NCBI GenBank assembly: GCA_019648995.1
Contig: BLXT01005191.1
Location: forward strand, 866,825-920,091
Length of the DNA stretch: 53,267 nucleotides
Direction: 5' to 3'
Source: Plakobranchus ocellatus
Taxonomy: Eukaryota; Mollusca; Gastropoda; Plakobranchidae
The position numbers and the translations under genes were made by a program. The notes under the pieces are model-generated. The model was not told where the DNA came from. It ran no database searches and worked only from the letters and a program-made list of their open reading frames with translations. Positions 24,301-34,200 of this stretch are shown piece by piece; position 1 is the first letter of the stretch; each line of letters starts with the position of its first letter.

Positions 24301-25416
24301 TTCTATGGATAAATAAAATGCAATACTTTCTATATTACTGTTTAGCCCTTAGAGTGGATTATTAAAATGCAATACTTTCTATATTATTGTTATTAGCCTT
24401 TGAGTCTTAGAAACTGGGATAGTTTTACCAAATGATTTGATGAAATAAAGAGACAATTATAAGAGCTTCAAACATTATTAGATCAAATTGTAAATTTATT
24501 GAAACTCATTTATATCTTAATCCTCAGCGCAGAATTTTTAAAAAAGTATGCGCATGTCATTTATAATTTTTTCAAAGCAATTTTTGCATGCCGTCTTTTT
24601 CATGCTGTAGTAAGTATAACCTACTCATATCATACATAACATTCACAGCATTCTAAAGATTGAATTTTTTTTTTTTTAATTTGAAATTTTGAGACTTTCT
24701 GAAAAAAAAATTAAAAAAAATTTTTTTTTCACTTTTACAACGAGAATGAAATTTATATTGGGGCCTAAATCTACAGGTGAAGACTCGTGTTCACTTTTTT
24801 TACAGTGTGATTTACCTGGAATATACTTTCTTATCATCATCATTTCCAATTCATGTTGAGGTCAGAAAAAAAGTTGAATGTAAGTTTTACCGTATATACT
24901 GATAAATGATAACATGTATTTATAAAGTATTTACTGACTTTTAAATCGTCAACATGTGCTGGAAGTGATAAAAATATATACTAGGTGAGATGTTCTGAAA
25001 AGAGCATTCAATTCCCTTTATGTAACTTATATTTACAGCTTTTTGTACTTAGTAATTAACAGGGGTATAAAAAATAAGTAACTTCCAAGCAAGGAGGAAA
25101 AAGTTATCAAAAATAAAGAAAAAATAGTTAAGAGATATTACACAAATTTCTGAGTTCTTCAAATGAGTCTTCAGCTGGTTTGGACAGAAACTGTCCAAAA
25201 TTTAATGTGTATGAATTTGATTTTACCTGAGCTTTGATCTTCTCGATGCTTTTCATTTTTTGAACCTCCTGTCTTTGATTTTTCATTATCCACATTAAAA
25301 ATATCATCAGCATCAATGTTTGAAGCTCCAGCGATGGTGGGCGTTTTCTTTTCTTTAACAGATACAAATGTTTTAAATGAAAATGGGTTGTCCTCATCAT
25401 CCTTTTTCTCTGCCAT
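18304..25416 (-). CDS. ENTR1: ENTR1 (SDCCAG3) orthologue, endosome-associated trafficking regulator
   Basis: ENTR1 is an endosomal coiled-coil protein involved in receptor recycling, cytokinesis and ciliary trafficking. Coding exons on the minus strand are 25227-25416, 23629-24122, 22065-22138, 21097-21208, 20212-20274, 19401-19537 and 18304-18421. All have AG/GT borders and consistent phase, giving 395 aa. The ATG at 25416-25414 is preceded by an in-frame TAG and followed by G (good Kozak context). The protein has NPFSFKTF at 10-17 and NPFSFKKF at 78-85, an acidic Ser-rich middle, then a coiled coil from about 229. Residues 253-311 (VLQVEENLE, KRAVHAETAAVKLKQEV) align with the conserved C-terminal half of vertebrate ENTR1. 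The tail (NIKELNAGVEKLKLL, EKVTEVK) also matches. Vertebrate proteins carry one NPFSF motif as far as I recall; here there are two. Exon 4 has tandemly duplicated acceptor copies and an assembly gap upstream. Confidence 0.92.
20575..20850 (-). mobile_element. tRNA-derived SINE, copy 3 (best preserved), in ENTR1 intron 4
   Basis: On the minus strand the head reads GGTGGCGCATCTAGTAGGGC (A-box-like), with a B-box-like CTTCGAATCCCAGTC. The body CAAAGTAAAGGTGGCGAGGA then AAGCAATGGCAAACTACCTC follows. It lies in sense with ENTR1 transcription. Boundaries are approximate. Confidence 0.88.
21175..21420 (-). repeat. 70-bp tandem duplication carrying the ENTR1 exon 4 splice acceptor
   Basis: The first 35 or so bases of ENTR1 exon 4 and its TATCAG acceptor are repeated in intron 3. 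CTCCATGTCTATCTGAAGCT occurs at 21181, 21278 and again (as TTCCATG) at 21348. The last two copies are 70 bp apart. The true exon is the copy that continues into GTCAGAAGAAGAAG on the minus strand. Reading from a decoy acceptor meets a TGA soon after ATGGAGCGT. Confidence 0.93.
21216..21248. other. Assembly gap (33 N)
   Basis: The gap falls inside the 70-bp repeat, just upstream of the ENTR1 exon 4 acceptor. Comparison with the intact copies suggests only about 6 bases are missing, or 6 plus a whole number of 70-bp units. The repeat may thus be collapsed and its copy number underestimated. Confidence 0.95.
22205..22760. repeat. Degenerate ~50-bp tandem array in ENTR1 intron 2
   Basis: Imperfect units with the core AAATCAGTCAGCAAAAGGAT then CATAAGGTATAAAATCTTAT run for about eleven copies, decaying toward the high-coordinate end. 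Noncoding. Confidence 0.85.
22955..23060. repeat. GAT/AAT trinucleotide microsatellite
   Basis: A run of GAT and GGT triplets switches to AAT and then AAC/AGC triplets, inside ENTR1 intron 2. Confidence 0.97.
24314..24412. repeat. Direct duplication, 50-bp period, ENTR1 intron 1
   Basis: TAAAATGCAATACTTTCTAT is followed in both copies by ATTA(C/T)TGTT and a TAGCC(C/T)TT(A/T)GAG motif. The two copies are 50 bp apart. Noncoding. Confidence 0.8.
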
Positions 25417-26137
25417 CTTCAACTATGAAACAAGTAGGAGGTGAAAATATGGTGCTGTAGAAGAGGGCCTGGTTGAAATGCACTAATCTTGATCCTAAGT
25501 CTAAATCTAGATCCAGAGATTTTTTAATCTTAGATTGGAGATTTTGATCTAAAGTTGGTCAAATCGATTTGAAGTGACTTTTGATAAGTGGATCTAGATA
25601 TCTAGATCTAGGAAGCCTAATCTAGTTTACAAAAAGTAATTTCTCAGGTCTAATGTATGATATAGGATCTAGGTCTAGATCATACGCCGTGTGTCTCATA
25701 CCACTGCGGCTCAGATTTGCAGTCTCTCGAGTCTAGCTGTAAAATTTATCTTCCATCAATCATCACTAGATCTAGTGACAAGCACAGCTACAGATCTTGA
25801 CTCTAGATCTAATCTAACCATAGGAAGGCCAGTAACAGTCACACCTCAACATTCGCTGACTGCTTGAAACTGCCACTAACCTCAGTTATCTGTTCAGTGA
25901 TCATTATCCAAACATAAACACAGAGAGCTAGCCTGGCCCTCCCAGGCCCATCTCGTCTGAGTACAGAGGTCGCAATCGCAGAACTCTCTGGATAGATGGT
26001 ACATCCCATCTCTAAATGACCCGTCTTATGTAAGCGGAATATAAAAGCCAGGCGCTGATAACGGATTTGATCTGAAATAAATTCACAGTTTTGTTAGTAA
26101 AGTTGACTGAGAAAAGAAACCGGCACTGAAAAAAATC
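25417..26137. promoter_or_regulatory. Divergent ENTR1/LONP2 promoter region
   Basis: Only 721 bp separate the start codons of ENTR1 (minus) and LONP2 (plus), so both 5' UTRs and core promoters must lie here unless upstream noncoding exons exist. The ENTR1-proximal half (25490-25810) is crowded with TCTAGATC-type palindromes. The LONP2-proximal part has a TATAAAAG at 26040-26047. No CpG-rich block is obvious. Confidence 0.7.
26040..26047 (+). promoter_or_regulatory. TATA box, LONP2 side
   Basis: TATAAAAG followed by CCAGGCGC lies 90 bp upstream of the LONP2 ATG. It would predict transcription starting near 26070 and a 5' UTR of roughly 65-70 bases. No comparable box was noticed on the ENTR1 side. 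Confidence 0.55.
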
Positions 26138-26820
26138 ATGTCTTCTGATTCTTCGGCTATAGCAGTGCCTCGCCGTCTTCCGCTGCTCCTCATAACTGAC
26201 AATGTTCTTCTCCCAGGATCATCTATGCGCATTCCCGTGCGGAGCCTGAAAAAGTAAGATAGTGGTAGAATTAAATCTAGAGTCTGATCAAATTTTCTCG
26301 TTTTGCTTGCATAATCGGAAAATGTTAAATCGCACCTTCACATCACTTTTTTTCCGCATGAAATAATGAAGATGCGCTGAAAATGCACAGACAACGAATA
26401 GTTGATTCCTCAATAGGCTTAGCCTGTGTTCAAAATATGAATTTGGCAAGAGTTAGATTTATAAATTGGATTAAGCAAGTGAAAAGCTGTTGGAAGAGTA
26501 GCCTCTCTTCATTGAAAATAGACTATTACTGTAATAATACTGCAATATAGATCTAATACTTTGGAAATCATCCCTGAGAATGGTCATCATAAATGAAAGA
26601 TTGACCACCAAGTACATGAACTCTTATCTATTCAAAGCCACACACTGCCTCTAAAAAGGCTTCTTTCCACCAGTCAAAGCTGTGCCTCACTTCATTCCAC
26701 TCTTGAGAATCTTAAATGCCAATGACAAACTTGATTGCAAATTATGACTTCAGCAAGTTTTTGTTATACTTCCTTTGCTTCCATCAACATCTTTTACATT
26801 TTAACAACTGTAATAATGCA

Positions 26821-26912
<92 letters not shown>

Positions 26913-29900
26913 AACATGTATATTTATAGCCTTCACCGGCCCTATTCCACCACTTCCTTTTTTAAAAACTATAATAAAAAACTTTTAATAACGAATTGAA
27001 ACCCCACCCACTCTCATTTACACCATTATATTGGTGGAAATGAACAACCTTTTGTGGTGTTTTTCAGTTCCTCATTATTTCGCAAGATTGTGAAATTAAA
27101 ATTAATTTTTTCAATAGGCTATGGTTAACATGATGTAACTCAGTATGATTCTTGAATGCTTCAAATATTATGCTGATATTTGTTACTGTTTTCACAACAA
27201 GAAAGTAATTTTTTTTTTTTTTTGGATAAATTCATAAATATACCAATGGTGTGGGTAGATGGTAGAATTAGAGATGAGAATCTAACAATATCTTATCAAC
27301 CGCCAGTATGAACATGGTGAAAAGCCGGCTCATGGACCGCAACACCCTGAGAAGCACCATCATCGGTGTGATACCCAAAACAAATGGCTCGGATGGCATC
27401 GTAAGTAAATCTCTCCTTGATTGAGGTGGGATGGGGGAGTGCAAGAAAAGATTTATTTTCCTCATGTAATAATGCAGGCAAAGAAAATACTGTTAAACCA
27501 TGTATAATTATATATACTTTTACTTTTCACACAGAATGCAGCAAATCAGTGGGGGTTGAAAGTCATGCCGTTTGTGTAGCAGTCCCACAAAATGAATGAA
27601 GTTGTGATTTTGCATGATGGGCTTTTACTAAAAAACTATTATCTAGAGGCAAGAAAAGTAGTCACTTCTCTTTGTGTAGGACTTTCTACAGACGTGCTAT
27701 AAGTGATAGAACTTTTTTACATAAAGCAATGGAAATATTTACTTCTTTACTTAATATTCTGAGTTGATCACAGTGATGCAGCCCTGCAACTCGACTCATT
27801 TTGTCTGACTGTTACACATTCATATATTTATTCTCCTCTTTAGCATGGGGGGGGGGGGAAGAGAATTTGATAAAATTTGCAGTGGACTCTTCAGGGATTT
27901 TCCCATCACTGGAATACCTACCTGATGTGAGCTGTAAAGCTTGAGATCACTTAGTTGTGGATCAGCTGTAAAATACAAACACAATCAGCCTTATTATGAC
28001 AAGTCAAATAAATAAATGAGTCTCATCTATTTCCCTTATAATATCTGTTACTTTTCTGTTGCATTTTGAAATTGAGCTTGGCAAAGTTTCTCAGTATGCG
28101 TTAAATTTTCTATTTGCCTTATGCCGTGGTTACTGTTGGCATTTTTTCCATAATTCTATTTTCCCATTGAGATGTTTTGGTTTTCAGTGCTGAAACAACT
28201 TCTTTCAAAAACATGCTAGTGCTTTTATTGTATCACTGACAGGATGAAGATGTGTCAAAGCTCCACCCAATCGGAACTGCAGCAGTTGTTGTCCAAATAA
28301 CTGGTACAAACTGGCCGAGGCCTGCCTACACACTACTGGTTACTGGTCTGTGTCGGTTTCAGGTGGAGTCCATTCTCCAAGAGACTCCATACCCCATAGC
28401 GACGGTCAAGCAACTGGACAAGTTGTCTGAACATGACAATGGTATCAAAGTTTGTTCTTCACACTGTATTTATTTTTTTGACTCACCAGTATGTGCTGAG
28501 GTAGTTTCTGGATGGTTACATAAGCTATGTATATGTATATCTGTAGAATTATGCAGTTAAGATCAGATTGAAATTTTAAGTCCTGTCCTTGTCATTTTCA
28601 TGCCTTTGAAGGATTGAAAACTTTTAATGTTGTGGTTAATATGTGTAACGGTCTGACAAAATGAGTCGAGATGCAGTTTTGTATGATTGACTTCAAATGA
28701 AAATCATTAACTAACAGGGGTGAAAACTACTCTTACTCACCTCTCTATGTGGAGAACTTTCTATGTGCATGCAAAAGACTTTCTGTACGTAAAGCATTGA
28801 GAATTTTTACTTTTTCACTTTAATTTTGAGTTGATCTCAGTGATGTAGACCCGCAACTCAGCTGATTTTGTCAGATAGCTACATATATATATCTGGTAGG
28901 TGGGTCTCTGACTATTTGTATGGTTTGTATCATGTCTCCCCAAAAGAATTGAATCAGATATGTAATGACAGTACAAATCGAGAGGTTTTGCTGTGGGACA
29001 AGGGATATGAATAGAGGTGTAGCTGATATACTTATCAATATTTTACAATGTAACCCCTTTTTTTTAATGTCTGATTCTAATATCAAGTGATTTTTGAGGG
29101 ATTGTTCTCCAATAGACTTTAAACCCATAACTTTTTTTTTATTTTTATTCAAAATGCAGTCATTTTTAGCCCTGATTATGGAGTTGCTAGCTTTATATAT
29201 TTCCCACAAAGCACTTTCTCAAAATTTGTGCTTGTACTGTCAAAATAAAACTATTAAGTGTCAAAGTAATTTTTTTAAACTAATGTATCATGTGGGGTAG
29301 CATAAACTTGAGTTCTGATCTTGTCTAGTTATTTGTCATAAGCTTTCTCCTATAAACTGAATGTGGTCATGCCATACATTAAGATTGCCGCAGATTAAAT
29401 ACTTTTATCTTAAGGTTTTTACTATGCCACAATTACGAAACAAGGTTTCTTGTGGGAGAATAGCAGTTTTATCATCTGTGAAACTTTATAATTATATAGA
29501 GAATAATCTTTTTTGCCAAACTGTCTATACATTTTTCCCAGATGAAATCAAAGCCAGCGAAGAGTTGGAGTCACTGGCTGAAAACTTCCGTGAGCAGGCG
29601 ACTAAGCTTGTGGATATGCTGGACACTTCCATTCCTGTTGTTGCCAAACTCAAGGTCTGCAGATTTGTGTTTTGCACGGCTAATTTAGTGCTTTGTTGTG
29701 TGTAGTATGTACAACATTGTTTGTCCCTTTTTTCCTTAGAACTGTGACAATATAGACAGTTATTGCAAAGCAAATAGTTTTATCATTGAAATTTGAATGG
29801 GCAAATGCTGCTCTTGGATGCTGTCTAAAGATGGATGTTTGTGATGTAGTATTAAGTCCCTTCATGTGTTTGAATTTTTTGTTTTATATTCTGATTATAA

Positions 29901-31254
29901 TGCATTTTCAGAAAATATTGTACTCAACTGCACAATCTTTGATCTCTCTTATTTGATGAAGAAAAAATTCTTCATTGATGTAAAGGAAGCATTGGCATCT
30001 GATACTTTTTCAAAATACTTACATATATATTTGTGAATATACAGAAAATGTTGGATTCAGTGCCAAGCCAGCATTTGCCAGACATCTGTTCAACCATTGT
30101 GAAGGCTTCGTTTTCAGAGAAGATCCAAGTTCTGGATGCTGTGGATCTGGCGGAGAGATTTAAGACAGCTCTGCCTTTACTGATGAGACAGATAGAAGTA
30201 AGTGTTGACTTTTATAGTAGACATTTTTTTTCTGATGGTGAGATTTAAGACAGCTCTGCCTTTATTGATGAGACAGATAGAAATGAGTGTTGACTTTTAT
30301 AATAGACATTTTTTTCTGATGGTGAGATTTAAGACAGCTCTGCCTTTATTGATGAGACAGATAGAAGTGAGTGTTGACTTTTATAATAGACATTTTTTTC
30401 TGATGGTGATATTTAAGACAGCTCTGCCTTTATTGATGAGACAGATAGAAGTGAGTGTTAACTTTGAAAGCTGACATTTTTTTTCTGGTGGCAAGATTTG
30501 AGACAGTGTTGCCTTTACTGATGAGACAGATAGAAGTAAGTGTTGACTTTGAAAGCTGACATTTTTTTTCTGATGGCAAGATTTGAGACAGCGTTGCCTT
30601 TACTGATGAGACAGATAGAAGTAAAAGTTGAATTTGATAGCAGGCATAAATATCATTGGGCTCCTGCAAACAAATGGATATTGAAGATGCTTTTGGGTTT
30701 GAAGAAGATGAATTAATAGAACTGCTTACTTACTAGAACAATGTGCAATATCAGAGTATGTATATGAAAAGGTTTTGTCTTTCCAAGTTTAAGCTAATAT
30801 TTTTTTTCTGAAGAAGCCAATACACACAGTTTTGTTCTACGTCTTTTAGTTACAGGTCATGGTTTTTGGAAGATGAAAATGTGAAAATTATTCATGCACA
30901 AATGCTCAATTTATGAAACTACTGACCCACTGAAATTAAAATTAAAGTGAAGTGCTTTTACTTGTTGCGTTTTATTGAAATAGATTTACCATGTTGATCT
31001 TTCTGTCAATATGTATATAATATTGTACAATCTATTCTTGTATTGAAGTTTTGATATCAGTAAACTTTTTTCTTTCTCAACTAATAGGGCCTGAAGCTGC
31101 TCAGGAAAGCTCGTAAGGATGGGAAGGTGGAAATCGTGACGAGGAAAGAAACGAACAAACCCTTGAATATGGGAGGCGTGTTTCGCAATGATTATGACGA
31201 TGAAGACAGAGATGAAGATGTGGATGAAATCAGTGATCTGGAGAATAAGATAAA
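26138..31254 (+). CDS. LONP2: LONP2 exons 1-6: substrate-binding N domain and linker
   Basis: Exon 1 encodes the first strands ([19 protein letters not shown]). Exon 2 gives [12 protein letters not shown]. Exon 3 gives [15 protein letters not shown] and [11 protein letters not shown], the usual Lon N-domain core. Exons 4 and 5 encode the long helices ([37 protein letters not shown] in human-like order). Exon 6 carries the acidic [16 protein letters not shown] segment that vertebrate LONP2 also has near this position. The sequence fragments are read from the window; domain limits follow the Lon family. Confidence 0.9.
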
Positions 31255-34200
31255 GTGAGGACAAGAGTAATGGTATAACCTGTTTAAGGAAGATGAATGG
31301 TAGAGGTTTATTGGAAGTATATCATAGACAAGCAGTTCTTTAATCGGACATCAGGTGATAATGTAAATCACAGGACACAACTTTGTCTCATAAGTTCGTA
31401 ATTAACTATGTGCATATCTGATTTTGTGAAAACATGTACCAGTGTTCTCAGAAGGAAAAAGTATGGCATTGAGACACAAGAAAATATTAAAGGAATGTTT
31501 GTAGACAATTAAGTAACACTGACAATTATGAAACTAATTGAGTAAATCAGAGGAGTTTACTGCCGATACTTTTGTGCTGGAGCCTTTAAACTGTTTTAGT
31601 CAACTCGTAAAAGTCAATAAAAGTACGATATTCAAACTCACACAAATCTGTCAGCAGAATTTAGATAAAGATGTAAGGCTTTTGTGTTTACAACTGTGAA
31701 TTATAAACTTATACATAGTCAGTACCCTCAAAATGTAGCTCGTGCCCGATTTACACAGGTTATCTCACACACAGAATGGCTAGTCCTCTCCAATCAAACT
31801 AATGAAGCTAGAGAGGGAAAGAACGGGATTTTTGAAAGCTTCGAAGATGAACTTAGTTTATTTACATGCATATTCAATAGCAAATCTCAAAACTGACAAT
31901 TGAATTTGCAGCAAAAAAAATGTGATGTAGACATATATATACCCAATCCCAATTTACAATCAACACAAGTCATGCTTTTGTTGTCCATAAAAAGAAAAAG
32001 GAAGAGTATGGAAGAAAGAAATATTCTTGACGGACATCTACAATCTTTAATCATTGGAATCATTTGGGGGGGAGGGGAAGAACATTGTAAAGGATTTTTA
32101 TCAAATGCAAAGAGAATGATGTCGGATCTGATGTAAAGTTTTTAGATATATGCTCACATTCTGCAGTTTGTTTACCCTCTTCTCCAGTTTTGCCGTGGAA
32201 AAGACTACAATGGGAGATTTTTTTTGTTTTGTTTTAGCAGCAGGGCTGATGATGTAAATTGTTTAAGCTGATCAAACTTGACATTGGCATAATTTTTCTC
32301 TTTTTAATACAGGGCAGTGGGGATGCCTGAGATGGCACTCAAGTCGGCCATGAAGGAGGTGAAAAGGTTAAAAAAGATGCCACCGCATATGCCAGAACAT
32401 GCTATGATTAGGTAGGCTTTACAAACTTTGATTTGTGTGATCCGCCTCATGATGCAGAGCCATGTAGAGATGATATGATGTTTCATAATTGGTGTGATTA
32501 TGGTGAAATGTATCGATGAAAATCTCAGAAATTGGGTCTATTTGGAACCTACTTTGTTGACTCTAAGTAAAAATTGTAAATTAGTAAGCAAAAATGACTC
32601 GATTGCTATAACAGGCTATAATATCTGTATGTAAAGCAATGCTAACTTTTACTTTTTTTGTTTCAAGATTTTGGTCTAATTCTGTCATTTGATCCTAAAC
32701 TTAAGTCATTTTTTTTTGCAATTGCAGTGAACATTTTTTTCCCCTCTAGTATGAAATTAAGTAAGTTCTGTTAGTTCTAATAATACTTTTTATGGCAGTC
32801 ATTTTGTGATTCTGCCTAATTGAAATAAAATGAAACTTTGGAATTACTGAAAATTGTCATTTAAAAAAAACTCTTCAGCAAGTCTATGAAAGTTGTTTAC
32901 ATGAGGAAATGTGTACATTCCTGAAATTAAGGATTTCTGTGGGATTTGAAATAGATCAATAAACTCTGCTTCATTTGCAAGACTATTGTAACAGTAATAC
33001 TACAGCTTAAAAGATTAAGCTTATGTTTTTACATCAAAGAAAATTCTTTTCTTTTTTTTTCTTTTTATTAATAGAAGACGATGCCTTTATTTATTTATAT
33101 CACACAAGTCAGGTTAGGAATAATTGGCTCTGCTCTGAGAACAAACCCATAATTGAAAGCTGCAGTGACAAATATTTCAATAATCTTTATTTGTAAACCT
33201 TTCTTTATCATTGCAGAAACTACCTGGAGTTAATGATAGACCTGCCGTGGTCAAGAGGCACAAAAGACACTTTAGACATTGTACAAGCAAAGTTAGTTAT
33301 TAAAAAAAAAAAAAGTTGCATTGAAGTTTGAGTAATTTTTAGTTTGGACAATTTCTTTTTAAGGTTTCAGTTGAAATGATTTTTTTATACTATAAATAAT
33401 TAAAAATCCTTGAATAGGATTGTAATCCAAGATAAAATGGAGACACAAATATCTTTTTGAATGAGATTATACGTTCTTTGTCGTGATAAAAAAAAATTCA
33501 AAAATAGCAAAGTAGCATCAGAGATTTTTTGTAATGTTTACCTAAAGAGACCAATCTACAGATGGCTCAAATATTTCTCAATTTTGATTTTTGATAAAGG
33601 TGAAAATATTGTTTATCCTTCACTACACCTTTATGCTTATTTCCTCAGGAAAGACTTGGACACGGACCACTACGGACTGGAGAAGCTGAAGAAGCGGGTG
33701 ATTGAGTATCTGGCCGTGCGACAGCTGAAGAATTCTCTCAAGGGTCCGATTCTTTGTTTTGTAGGCCCTCCAGGTGTGGGGAAGACAAGTGTGGGTCGAT
33801 CTCTAGCTAACACATTAGGGCGGGAGTTTCACAGGTAACAGCCATGAAATACCTTTTTTTTTCAGATTTCATTTTGATTGTAACTTTCATTTCCTTTTTC
33901 TTTGATGTTTTAATTTCATCTTTTTGTATTGTGTTTTAAATTTTGCTGTTGTAGTTAAGATATAATCTATACAGCGAGTTCATCAGTTGTGGTAAATTTT
34001 CTCTTGTGATTTCCATATTTCTAGTGTTCCTGTTATATACCTTGCATTTTTGCATTTGCACTTTTTTTTTTCACTTTAAAGTATATAAAACCTTCTAAGT
34101 AAAATTTTTTTTTGTGGGGGGGGGGGGGGGCTTGGCTTTCCAAAACTTCCATCTTTGCCGGCTTGCTTTGCTTTATTTTAGAGAGTCATAGAAAGTTTGT

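Noticed and set aside
25417..25422. Upstream TTG start for ENTR1 giving an extra Met-Lys
   Set aside because: Eukaryotic initiation at the ATG 25416-25414 is in good context and is preceded by an in-frame TAG two codons before.
26716..26929. Tyr-Ile repeat frames
   Set aside because: Translation of the (TA)n microsatellite.
30202..30474. Open frame with three copies of [14 protein letters not shown]
   Set aside because: This is the intronic duplication of LONP2 exon 5. The true exon uses the donor at 30197, and the frame is cut off from it by a TAA at 30246-30248.
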